A stretch of DNA of 5,987 bases from positions 1-5,987 of the forward strand of contig PXTV01000003.1 in the NCBI GenBank assembly GCA_003022985.1, read 5' to 3'. The DNA is from Bacteroidetes bacterium SW_11_45_7 (GTDB lineage Bacteria > Bacteroidota > Bacteroidia > Chitinophagales > SW-11-45-7). A model generated the notes under the pieces. That model saw nothing but the letters and a program-made list of their open reading frames with translations, was not told the origin of the DNA and searched no databases. This document shows, piece after piece, positions 1 to 5,987 of the stretch. Made by a program: the position numbers and the translations under genes. Every line of letters starts with the position of its first letter. Within the stretch, counting starts at the first letter, position 1.

Positions 1-516
1 ATATCTTATTGTAATGACAATTTAGGCATGTCAATTCAAAAGGAGCCGGTAACCGTTGAGGTAGGCAGCCCTGAAATTTACAATTATCCCTTCCTTCATC
101 TTACCGGGCATGGCAATGTTGTCTTTTCCGATCGTGAAGCAGAGAATCTGAGAAATTACTTAATTGGCGGGGGGTTTTTACACATCGATGATAACTACGG
201 GCTCGATAAATATATTCGGCCGGCAATGAAAAAGGTATTCCCGGAGCTCGAGTTTGTTGAGCTGCCCTTTTCGCACGATATATACGATCAGCGCTATACA
301 TTTGATCAGGGCCCACCAAAAATCCACAAACACGATGGCGACCCGGCCCAGGGTTTTGGTTTGATTTACAAGGGGCGCTTAGTTTGCTATTATACCCATG
401 AAAGCGATCTGGGAGATGGTTGGGAGGATCAAAGCGTGCATAACAATCCGCAGGACGTGCGCCAGAAAGCCCTCCGTATGGGTGCAAACATTATCCAGTA
501 CGCTTTTTCCCACTGA
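1..516 (+). CDS. DUF4159 domain protein, 5' end missing
   Basis: This is the C-terminal 171 residues of a DUF4159-family protein. The frame stays open to the first base of the window, and the residues before the first ATG (base 28) already align with the family, so that ATG is internal and the true start lies to the left. Counting from the base-28 Met, the visible motifs are HLTGHG (24-29), GGGFLHIDDNYG (47-58), FPELEFVELP (71-80) and GDGWEDQ (129-135), ending in NIIQYAFSH. These are the most conserved blocks I know from Bacteroidota members, which are about 200-220 residues long, so roughly 40-50 residues are probably missing. The function is unknown. The pattern of a strand, then GHG, then a helix and a GGG-containing strand suggests a flavodoxin-like or class I amidotransferase-like fold, but I see no Cys-His-Glu triad. 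It converges on pyrD with a 12-base gap. The family call is firm; no role can be assigned. Confidence 0.9.
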   Translation: MSYCNDNLGMSIQKEPVTVEVGSPEIYNYPFLHLTGHGNVVFSDREAENLRNYLIGGGFLHIDDNYGLDKYIRPAMKKVFPELEFVELPFSHDIYDQRYTFDQGPPKIHKHDGDPAQGFGLIYKGRLVCYYTHESDLGDGWEDQSVHNNPQDVRQKALRMGANIIQYAFSH

Positions 517-528
517 TTGTTGATACTG

Positions 529-1584
529 CTATTTCCTTTCTGTGACACTTCCGGTATTTTCCCGAAGAGCTATGGCATTCAGGATATCTGCAACCAGAGA
601 GGGTCCTTCATAAACCAGACCTGTGTATAGCTGAAGAAGGGAAGCACCGGCATCGATCTTTTCCATGGCATCCTGAGCTGTCATAGTTCCTCCCACTCCA
701 ATGATGGTTAGATGACGTTTTTTGTGTTTTGTCAAATAGCGGATCACAGAAGTTGACTGATCGGTTAGTGGGCGGCCACTGAGCCCACCGTTGCCAATTT
801 TATCGAGGGTTTTCTTATCAGTGGCGAGCCCCTCTCTTGCAATGGTTGTGTTTGTGGCAATCAGCCCGTCCAGTTCGGTCTTGTGCGCGATATCCAATAT
901 ATCATCGAGTTGGGGATGCGTTAGGTCAGGGGCAATTTTGAGCAATAGGGGCCGCTGACCCTCCATCTTGTTATTGAGCTTTTGTAGACGGCTGAGCAGC
1001 TTTTTGAGCGCTTTTTTTTCCTGTAATTCACGGAGACCGGGCGTGTTTGGGGAACTTACATTGACCACAAAATAATCCACATGCGGATGCAATGTTCGAA
1101 AGCAGAACTCGTAATCATCGATTGCTTTCTCGTTGGGTGTACTTTTGTTTTTGCCAATGTTACCCCCTACAATCACATTGCTTGTCCGTTTTTGCAATCG
1201 CGCAGCAGTGGCTTCTGCTCCATCATTGTTGAAGCCTAATCGGTTGACGAGGGCTTTATCTTCAGGAAGGCGGAAGAGGCGCGGTTTATGGTTGCCTGGC
1301 TGAGCATATGGCGTCACAGTGCCAACTTCTACTGCACCGAATCCCAGTTTTGCTAAAGCATCCACATAACGGGCATCTTTATCAAGCCCTGCAGCTACAC
1401 CGAGCCGGTTCTCAAATGGTAAACCAAAGTGATAAGATGTGGTCTTTTGAGGAAGGTCGTGGCTTTGTAACAGCGAAGAACAACCAGGCAGCCGCGCCAA
1501 CGTTTTAAGAGTGGTCAGGGTAAGATAGTGAGCCCCTTCTGGCGGAAGTTGAAATAGCAGGCAACGAAGCAAATGATAGCTCAT
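529..1584 (-). CDS. pyrD: Dihydroorotate dehydrogenase (quinone), class 2
   Basis: This enzyme oxidises dihydroorotate to orotate, the fourth step of UMP synthesis, using FMN and passing electrons to membrane quinone. The 351-residue length is normal for class 2. The N-terminal stretch of about 40 residues (LLRCLLFQLPPEGAHYLTL, 5-23) is the amphipathic extension that docks class 2 enzymes on the inner membrane and forms the quinone tunnel; class 1 enzymes lack it. Visible FMN and substrate motifs are AAGLDKD (64-70), NRLGFNNDG (114-122), GNIGKN (141-146), NVSSPNTPGL (175-184), LLLKIAPD (213-220), ATNTT (243-247), GVGG (296-299) and QLYTGLVYEGP (318-328). By alignment with E. coli PyrD, Ser178 is the catalytic base, the class 2 hallmark, and Lys216 is the FMN-contacting lysine. 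The ATG at 1584 gives the usual class 2 N-terminus; it has no clear Shine-Dalgarno. A possible promoter lies just upstream at 1610-1617. The gene appears intact. Confidence 0.97.
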   Translation of the reverse strand: MSYHLLRCLLFQLPPEGAHYLTLTTLKTLARLPGCSSLLQSHDLPQKTTSYHFGLPFENRLGVAAGLDKDARYVDALAKLGFGAVEVGTVTPYAQPGNHKPRLFRLPEDKALVNRLGFNNDGAEATAARLQKRTSNVIVGGNIGKNKSTPNEKAIDDYEFCFRTLHPHVDYFVVNVSSPNTPGLRELQEKKALKKLLSRLQKLNNKMEGQRPLLLKIAPDLTHPQLDDILDIAHKTELDGLIATNTTIAREGLATDKKTLDKIGNGGLSGRPLTDQSTSVIRYLTKHKKRHLTIIGVGGTMTAQDAMEKIDAGASLLQLYTGLVYEGPSLVADILNAIALRENTGSVTERK

Positions 1585-1609
1585 AAAAGGGGAAATGCTT
1601 GATCTGCTG

Positions 1610-1617
1610 CAAACTTA
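1610..1617 (-). promoter_or_regulatory. Putative pyrD promoter, -7 box
   Basis: Read on the minus strand, TAAGTTTG matches the Bacteroidota -7 consensus TAnnTTTG exactly. Twenty bases further upstream there is a CTG (1638-1640), a two-out-of-three match to the -33 TTG. Transcription would begin near 1603 and give a leader of about 20 bases before the pyrD ATG at 1584. This suggests pyrD can be transcribed independently of the small gene upstream. The evidence is the motif and its position only. Confidence 0.4.
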
Positions 1618-1656
1618 AGGGAATCCTGACTACCGTACAGATAGAAGTGAAGGTGA

Positions 1657-1836
1657 TTAGAGAGAAAGCAGGATGAAAAGCACAATAACCAAAATAGCTG
1701 TTATTATAAGGACGTATAGAACTTTGCCGGCAAACGATACTTGTTTCCTACCGCAATAGGGGCAGTACCATGTCCCTGATGCAATCGATTTTTTGCAGTT
1801 ATTGCATTTTTTAATTTCGGAATTGAAAACAGACAT
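1657..1836 (-). CDS. Small zinc-ribbon protein with C-terminal membrane segment
   Basis: With the ATG at 1836 this is a 59-residue protein. It has an N-terminal zinc ribbon with two CxxC knuckles, C11-x2-C14 and C25-x2-C28 (CNNC ... CPYCG), separated by ten residues. A single hydrophobic segment (about 37-59, LYVLIITAILVIVLFILLSL) then runs to the last residue. The four cysteines should bind one zinc, and the segment should anchor the protein in the inner membrane with the ribbon probably cytoplasmic. The frame is open further upstream to an ATG at 1911 and a GTG at 1926. The GTG would give 89 residues and has GAGGA at 1936-1940 at workable spacing. The extra 30 residues look like neither a domain nor a signal, so I prefer 1836. 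The function is unknown; small zinc-ribbon membrane proteins are widespread and mostly uncharacterised. It lies 72 bases upstream of pyrD on the same strand. Confidence 0.7.
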   Translation of the reverse strand: MSVFNSEIKKCNNCKKSIASGTWYCPYCGRKQVSFAGKVLYVLIITAILVIVLFILLSL

Positions 1837-1992
1837 TATGGAGTGAATATAAATAAACTCCCTTAGCTCAACAAGGATATGGTGCGTTATTGTATAAGTA
1901 TCTATAGCCATTTGACTACAATACACTCATTCATTTCCTCAAATAAGATTTTCATCAATACAATGAGCAGCTAAAGTTATCTTGGCAATAGA

Positions 1993-2028
1993 GGGCTTAA
2001 ACTGCCTATCGCATAAGCGATTAAGCCC
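1993..2028. repeat. Nested inverted repeat in intergenic region
   Basis: Outer arms GGGCTTAA (1993-2000) and TTAAGCCC (2021-2028) are perfect complements. Between them lies a second perfect hairpin, ATCGC (2008-2012), loop ATAA, GCGAT (2017-2021); the two stems share one T. The structure lies about 50 bases beyond the stop of the minus-strand gene ending at 2078, so it could shape or stabilise that transcript's 3' end. It is not followed by a T-run on either strand, so it is not a canonical intrinsic terminator. The rest of the gap (1837-2077) shows no gene or tRNA. Confidence 0.55.
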
Positions 2029-2077
2029 CATACAGTTTGTTACTCGGTATTGGTGTATTGGTGACGGGTTTTGAATG

Positions 2078-3160
2078 TTACTCTTCCCTGAATAGCAACC
2101 GGCCTAAGATCATGGCAAATACATCAACATTTTGATCAGAGGCAAAAAAGGGACTTTTCCCGGCATCTTTTTGCACTTGCACGCCATTGGTATAAGCATC
2201 GAAATCGAGAATGCGTTTGAGGTAGATGCGCTTGTTTTTGCGGGACCCAATAAAGAGGATGCGTTTGTTGGTAAGATAGAGCTCACCGCTGTCAATATAT
2301 TTGGTGACATCCTCAGAAGTAGTGTGGCCGCCTAAACTGCCTGCCCGCCAGTAGAGCCCTTGAGCAATTTTTATGCGCAAGGTAGGGCCGCTGTAGTTCA
2401 GGCGCTTTGTCACTTGCCTGTGCTCGTACCAATCGATGCGGGTATGAAAGTAACAGGTTTCGTTCTTGTACAGGTTGATCCGCACATCTTCCTCCGGCAG
2501 CTCGCCATTTTCAATTTGCCAGTAAAGCCGGTAGCGCGCGAGTTTTTCTTGCGTTGCCTCATCAAAATTCACATCCAGGCCCAGGTTGGTTGCCAATTCG
2601 GCCAACTCCTCTTCCTCATCGGGCGAGAGCCGCTCATCGGAGATGGCCTCGTCCATCAATTGTTTGTAGATATCTCCGGCCTTTTCGCGGTGGACCTTGT
2701 TGATGGTTTCATCACACAAGCGGAGATCATTTTGCAACTTTTGAAGAAAGTTACTTTCCTCCTCGTTGATCTGGTGATCTTGAAGCACTTCTTCAAGCCG
2801 TTTTCCGTAAAGACGAGCCGCTACTTCATTGTGGATCACATCCACCTCTTTATCACTGAACCGGAAAAGATGTTTGAGGTGTTTGAGTGCCTCGCTTTCA
2901 GCATTGGATAACTTGTTATCACGCAGTGAGGCTTCGAGCAGCTCGCGGTACAAAGCTTTTAAGTGCCCTTCAAAACGCTTGTGAATATTGATGCCGTATT
3001 CCTCTTCGATTGCCTTCAGGTCGGCAAAAGTCACATCGTTGATCGTTTTGCTTGCTAAAAGGTTATTCAGGTCAATAACGGCATTTTCCGGGGGAGCAAT
3101 GCCAAAAAGGTTCTGCCACCAGTTGGGCGCTATACGGTCTTTTTTATCAAATGCCTCCAT
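2078..3160 (-). CDS. Tandem helical-repeat protein with C-terminal PH/GRAM-like domain
   Basis: I do not recognise a named family. The protein is 360 residues, highly charged and soluble, with no signal peptide or membrane segment. Residues 71-211 hold three tandem repeats of 47 residues. Y71/Y118/Y165, D81/D128/D175, L84/I131/L178 and E88/E135/E182 recur at exactly 47-residue spacing, and H110/H157 and E112/E159 do so between the first two units. Each unit reads helix, then a D-x-[KQR]-[LI]-[SN]-x-x-E turn, then helix, which resembles TerB-like or degenerate EF-hand-like helical modules. The part from about 225 to 360 is predicted beta-rich and contains GELYLTNKRILFIG (292-305), a signature typical of bacterial PH/GRAM-like domains, followed by a basic strand and the FFASD segment. 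The layout suggests a cytoplasmic scaffold whose last domain binds lipid or a protein partner, but that is inference. The ATG at 3160 is preceded at short range by a putative -7 box. It is transcribed divergently from the protease gene. Confidence 0.88.
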   Translation of the reverse strand: MEAFDKKDRIAPNWWQNLFGIAPPENAVIDLNNLLASKTINDVTFADLKAIEEEYGINIHKRFEGHLKALYRELLEASLRDNKLSNAESEALKHLKHLFRFSDKEVDVIHNEVAARLYGKRLEEVLQDHQINEEESNFLQKLQNDLRLCDETINKVHREKAGDIYKQLMDEAISDERLSPDEEEELAELATNLGLDVNFDEATQEKLARYRLYWQIENGELPEEDVRINLYKNETCYFHTRIDWYEHRQVTKRLNYSGPTLRIKIAQGLYWRAGSLGGHTTSEDVTKYIDSGELYLTNKRILFIGSRKNKRIYLKRILDFDAYTNGVQVQKDAGKSPFFASDQNVDVFAMILGRLLFREE

Positions 3161-3185
3161 AAGATCGAGTTTGATGACGAATAAG

Positions 3186-3193
3186 CAAATGTA
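3186..3193 (-). promoter_or_regulatory. Putative promoter -7 box for the repeat/PH-like protein gene
   Basis: On the minus strand TACATTTG matches TAnnTTTG exactly and lies 25 bases before the ATG at 3160, implying a leader of roughly 18-20 bases. No TTG is present at the expected -33 distance, which weakens the call. The 3161-3339 region must also hold the promoter of the divergent protease gene, for which I see only a mis-spaced candidate. Confidence 0.35.
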
Positions 3194-3327
3194 GCTATTT
3201 GATTGGTATTTTCATTGTTGCTTATCCTTTGGAGCACCTATCAGTCTAAGTATTGTCAAAATTGGCCGGAAGTTTTCCAATATCCCTGAATTTTATTACC
3301 TTGATATGTATGAACATCTCACAATAT

Positions 3328-3333
3328 AAAGGA
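3328..3333 (+). promoter_or_regulatory. Ribosome binding site deciding the protease start
   Basis: AAAGGA lies six bases before the ATG at 3340. It supports that ATG over the in-frame TTG at 3253 and the ATG at 3310, neither of which has comparable spacing to a purine-rich site. Starting at 3340 also places a normal-length signal peptide at the N-terminus. Confidence 0.6.
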
Positions 3334-3339
3334 TCAATT

Positions 3340-5256
3340 ATGACGGGAAATATGACATTATGCAATTTATTGAAGCAAGGAGCAGTGCTAATGGTATTGC
3401 TCCTGGTTGTAAGCCAAAGCTCTTTTAGTCAGTCCGCTTCAAAGACTAAAGATGATTGGTGTGCAACAGATGAAGTTATGGAGAGGTATGAACGGAATAA
3501 TCCACGTGTTGCTGCAGAAAGGCAACGAAAAGAACAGCAGATCACTAAGTTGATCCGGAGACTTCGTGAGGAGGGAAGAGTTGATGAGTACATTAGAAAC
3601 AACAATGTAAGGCTCAAAATACCTGTTGTGTTCCACGTTGTGTATAACGATCCTTCCGAAAACATCGATTCCACCAAAATCAAAAAACAGATAGAACGGC
3701 TCAACAAGGATTTTCAGCGCTTGAATGCCGATACAACGCAAACACGTAGCGTTTTTGATTCCCTGGCTGCCGGTATCGATTTCCAGTTTTGCCTGGCATC
3801 CCAAGATCCTGATGGCAATCCAACCAACGGGATTACAAGGACCCCTACCAATCATGGTGACTTTGGTCAATTTGATTCTGTGAAATACACCAACCAAGGT
3901 GGAAAAGATGCCTGGCCCCAGGAGGATTATCTCAACATTTGGGTTTGCCGGCTCGGTGGTTTTGTAAGTGGTTATGCGACAGTTCCCAGTGGGTTAGGGG
4001 GTTTGGGTGACGGTGATGGCATTGTGATGCGTTATTTTGATATAGGAGGTAATGAGCGGACCTTAACCCATGAAGTTGGCCATTGGTTCAACCTCTATCA
4101 TACGTTCCAGGATAGCTGCAACGGCTCCAGCAATACGGATTGCAATGTTTGGGGAGATGAGGTTTGTGATACACCCCAGCAGGGAAGCTCTTCAGCAGGT
4201 TGTGATTCAACCCTGAATACCTGCTCAGAAACACCTGAATATCCTGATATGATCGAGAACTATATGTCCTATGCGGATTGTCAGAACATGTTTACAAAGG
4301 GCCAAAAGCTACGTATGTTAGTGGCCTTGAACTATTATTGTGAGCGGTTTGATTTGAAATACTCGAATGCTTGTGGCGGGCCTCCCGATAAAGGTTATGT
4401 GAAAAGTTACCCGTTTACAGAAAATTTTGAAAATGATTATTTCGCGCCTCAATTTTGGCGGCTCAGCTATGTAGATGGCAGAACATGGCAAGAAGCAGAA
4501 GGAACAGGTGGATTTGGTAATAGTCAGAAAGCTGCCAAGGCGGAGTTCTATACGCCCTCCCAGAATTTGAACAATTATAGTTATGCAATGACCTCGCAAA
4601 ATTTTGATCTTACGGGTGTGAACAAGCCTGTAGCAATTACGTTTAGTTATGCTTACGCACCCTCCACCCAATCCAATCACGATTCCCTTTTTGTCCGTTT
4701 GGACACCAATCAATGCGGTTATATTTACGATCAAATAAGGATTTGGGCAAAAGGCGGGGATGGATTAGCAACGGCTCCGGCCACTCAACAGGAATTCGTC
4801 CCTCAATCTTCCGAATGGAGACGGGACACAATCCGCATAAGCAATTTCCCTTCCGATACGATCAAGTTTGCTTTTGCAGCAGAACCGAAAGCCCAAGGGG
4901 GCAATAATATTTATGTCGATGATATTAATATCTTCATCGACACATTTGCAACCGGCCGGGCTCCTTCAGTGAATGCCAATCCTCAGCAATTGCAGGTATC
5001 ACCCAATCCTTCAAATGGCCGTTTTCGCATTAGGTCATCCTTAAATGAAACAAAAACCGATGGCGTGGAGATGGAGGTGTACAATAGTGTAGGTGAACTT
5101 GTATTACATGAAAATCATCAAATAAATAGTGGAGGTTTGGCGACAACTATCGATCTTTCTCAATATGCTGATGGCTTTTATTTCGTAAAAATCTTCAATC
5201 GGAACCATCAGCTTTTAGCAAAAGAGAAATTGTACAAGCTGAGCGATAGGGATTAG
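3340..5256 (+). CDS. Secreted M43-family zinc metalloprotease with type IX secretion sorting domain
   Basis: This is a 638-residue exported endopeptidase of the pappalysin/cytophagalysin type (MEROPS M43). Residues 1-31 form a signal peptide with hydrophobic core AVLMVLLLVV and a likely cut after SFSQ. A charged propeptide (about 32-92) follows; its Cys41 in DDWCATDE could act as a cysteine switch, as reported for ulilysin. The catalytic domain (about 93-335) starts at KIPVVFHVVY and carries the extended zinc motif HEVGHWFNLYH (244-254): His244, His248 and His254 bind zinc and Glu245 is the catalytic base. GDEVCDTP (272-279) and the Met-turn ENYMSYADC (306-313) with Met309 follow as expected for metzincins. 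Residues about 355-535 form a beta-sandwich region of the MAM/adhesin-like kind, containing IYVDDINIF. The last 85 or so residues, beginning VSPNPSNGRF (553-562), are a type A Por secretion tail, recognised by the type IX system and removed when the protein is released or attached to the surface. The ATG at 3340 is chosen for its ribosome site and signal peptide. All zinc ligands are intact. The substrate is unknown. Confidence 0.93.
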   Translation: MTGNMTLCNLLKQGAVLMVLLLVVSQSSFSQSASKTKDDWCATDEVMERYERNNPRVAAERQRKEQQITKLIRRLREEGRVDEYIRNNNVRLKIPVVFHVVYNDPSENIDSTKIKKQIERLNKDFQRLNADTTQTRSVFDSLAAGIDFQFCLASQDPDGNPTNGITRTPTNHGDFGQFDSVKYTNQGGKDAWPQEDYLNIWVCRLGGFVSGYATVPSGLGGLGDGDGIVMRYFDIGGNERTLTHEVGHWFNLYHTFQDSCNGSSNTDCNVWGDEVCDTPQQGSSSAGCDSTLNTCSETPEYPDMIENYMSYADCQNMFTKGQKLRMLVALNYYCERFDLKYSNACGGPPDKGYVKSYPFTENFENDYFAPQFWRLSYVDGRTWQEAEGTGGFGNSQKAAKAEFYTPSQNLNNYSYAMTSQNFDLTGVNKPVAITFSYAYAPSTQSNHDSLFVRLDTNQCGYIYDQIRIWAKGGDGLATAPATQQEFVPQSSEWRRDTIRISNFPSDTIKFAFAAEPKAQGGNNIYVDDINIFIDTFATGRAPSVNANPQQLQVSPNPSNGRFRIRSSLNETKTDGVEMEVYNSVGELVLHENHQINSGGLATTIDLSQYADGFYFVKIFNRNHQLLAKEKLYKLSDRD

Positions 5257-5312
5257 TCTTTTGTTCATCGTTTCTCTTCCTTCTTCATCATTTTCACTCA
5301 GTTGGCCTTCTC

Positions 5313-5340
5313 TTGATATGGCAGTTTACGCTTACTTTTG
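5313..5340 (+). promoter_or_regulatory. Putative promoter for the UPF0182 gene
   Basis: TTG at 5313-5315 and TACTTTTG at 5333-5340 are separated by 17 bases. This matches the Bacteroidota consensus TTG / TAnnTTTG exactly in sequence and falls within its usual spacing. Transcription would begin near 5346, leaving a leader of about 60 bases before the ATG at 5406. It is the best promoter match in the window and separates this gene from the protease gene upstream. I see no hairpin terminator between the protease stop and this promoter. Confidence 0.6.
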
Positions 5341-5405
5341 TCATGTCAAGGTGTATCAGTATGTTATTGGAGGAATTGTCAAATTTGCTTTAGAAACGAT
5401 CGGCC

Positions 5406-5987
5406 ATGTATACAGCTATTCTTCTCATTTTGCTTGCTATTGCCATTTTTGCTCTCATTACCGGCATCAACCGGAAAAGTGTTGGGCTCGGTGCAACAGG
5501 GCTCTTAATAGGAGTATTGACGGGTCTGTTTTTTTGGTTCATGAACTTCTGGGGCGAAAAACTCTGGTTCGATGCCATTGGCTACACTCAGCGATTCTGG
5601 ACTGTCTTCAATGCCAAAATCGGCTTCCTCGTCTTGGGTGCTTTCACCGGTTGCCTTATCGTTTATCTGCTCACATTCTTCATCCCTGCAAGACGAAAGG
5701 TTATCCGCTATGTTGCTATCTTATTGAGTCTTGTGATTGGTGCCACATGGGGTTACAATAGCTGGGACGTCATACTGAAATTGGTGAATGGTGTTCAAAC
5801 GGGTGTTACCGATCCCATTCTCAGTAAAGATACCGGCTTTTATTTGTTTACCTATCCCTTCCTCAAGAACTTGTTCGAGTTGTTTTTGCTGATTGCCCTG
5901 GTTTCGTTGGGCGCTTCAATCATCTCCCTTCTTTTTCGCCTCCGGGATGGCAATATCCTAACAATCGATCTCCGGTCGGTTAGTAGT
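5406..5987 (+). CDS. UPF0182 (COG1615) polytopic membrane protein, 3' end missing
   Basis: The first 194 residues of a UPF0182-family membrane protein are present; the frame is still open at the window's last base. Hydrophobic segments lie at about 2-20, 27-46, 69-93, 99-118 and 151-176, giving five membrane spans. The diagnostic motifs are WFDAIGYTQRFW (54-65), where the family has WF-[DE]-xLGY-xxxFW, and TDPILSKDTGFYLF (135-148), the family's DPxFxxDxxFYxF block. Complete members are about 900-1000 residues, with roughly seven spans in the N-terminal part followed by a large extracytoplasmic region, so only about a fifth is visible. No biochemical function is established for the family. The ATG at 5406 is the first start after an in-frame TAG at 5391. 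It has no close Shine-Dalgarno; GGAGG at 5369-5373 is too far upstream to serve it. It probably forms its own transcription unit from the promoter at 5313-5340. Confidence 0.9.
   Translation, partial: MYTAILLILLAIAIFALITGINRKSVGLGATGLLIGVLTGLFFWFMNFWGEKLWFDAIGYTQRFWTVFNAKIGFLVLGAFTGCLIVYLLTFFIPARRKVIRYVAILLSLVIGATWGYNSWDVILKLVNGVQTGVTDPILSKDTGFYLFTYPFLKNLFELFLLIALVSLGASIISLLFRLRDGNILTIDLRSVSS

Noticed and set aside
101..487. A 128-codon minus-strand frame opposite the DUF4159 gene
   Set aside because: It is a shadow of a strongly conserved coding region, with no recognisable domain.
2048..2063. Two tandem copies of TATTGGTG
   Set aside because: An eight-base duplication alone is common by chance and has no further copies nearby.
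2360..2911. A 183-codon plus-strand frame opposite the repeat protein
   Set aside because: It is fully antisense to a well-supported gene. Its hydrophobic, low-complexity translation is what results from reading a Glu/Lys/Leu-rich helical gene backwards, and I recognise no motif in it.
3223..3231. TATCCTTTG as a -7 box for the protease gene, with TTG at 3203-3205
   Set aside because: There are three bases rather than two between TA and TTTG, so it misses the TAnnTTTG consensus. It is too weak to list as a promoter.
3253..3339. N-terminal extension of the protease from an in-frame TTG at 3253 or the ATG at 3310
   Set aside because: The extension would bury the signal peptide about 20-30 residues inside the protein, and the AAAGGA site favours the ATG at 3340.
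3439..3897. Minus-strand frames opposite the protease gene, here and at 4318-4734
   Set aside because: They are antisense to intact protease domains, with no family resemblance and no start context.
5257..5300. Pyrimidine-rich tract after the protease stop as a possible terminator
   Set aside because: It is T/C-rich, but I find no stable hairpin immediately before it.
5261..5761. A 166-codon plus-strand frame from a TTG start
   Set aside because: It overlaps the UPF0182 gene in another frame. The frame starting at 5406 has clear family motifs and membrane segments, while this one gives a Cys/His-rich translation with no recognisable domain.

Overview
The window looks like ordinary chromosome from a Bacteroidota bacterium. 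Three features point there. The large secreted protease ends in a type IX secretion (Por) sorting domain. The DUF4159 protein matches the form I know from Bacteroidota. Several intergenic regions carry TAnnTTTG-type -7 boxes, as used by the Bacteroidota primary sigma factor, with few strong Shine-Dalgarno sequences. I cannot place it below phylum level.

Layout, left to right. (1) The 3' part of a DUF4159 gene on the plus strand, with its 5' end outside the window. (2) Twelve bases later, converging on it, pyrD (quinone-dependent dihydroorotate dehydrogenase, pyrimidine synthesis) on the minus strand. (3) Further minus-strand genes: a small zinc-ribbon/one-membrane-segment protein, then a 360-residue protein with three exact-period 47-residue helical repeats and a C-terminal PH/GRAM-like domain. 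The roughly 240-base non-coding gap between these two holds a nested inverted repeat. (4) A divergent intergenic region of about 180 bases. (5) On the plus strand, an M43-type (pappalysin/cytophagalysin-like) zinc metalloprotease with signal peptide, propeptide, catalytic domain, beta-sandwich domain and type IX sorting tail. (6) A promoter-bearing gap of about 150 bases. (7) The 5' part of a UPF0182 (COG1615) polytopic membrane protein that runs off the right edge.

The genes do not form an obvious shared pathway: one housekeeping biosynthetic enzyme, one exported hydrolase and several conserved proteins of unknown function. I see no mobile element, CRISPR array, tRNA, rRNA or defence module, and no convincing new multi-gene system. 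The items most worth a second look are the repeat/PH-like protein, a leucine-rich mini-ORF between the predicted promoter and start of the UPF0182 gene, and the nested inverted repeat downstream of the repeat protein. No stretch longer than 300 bases lacks a gene.
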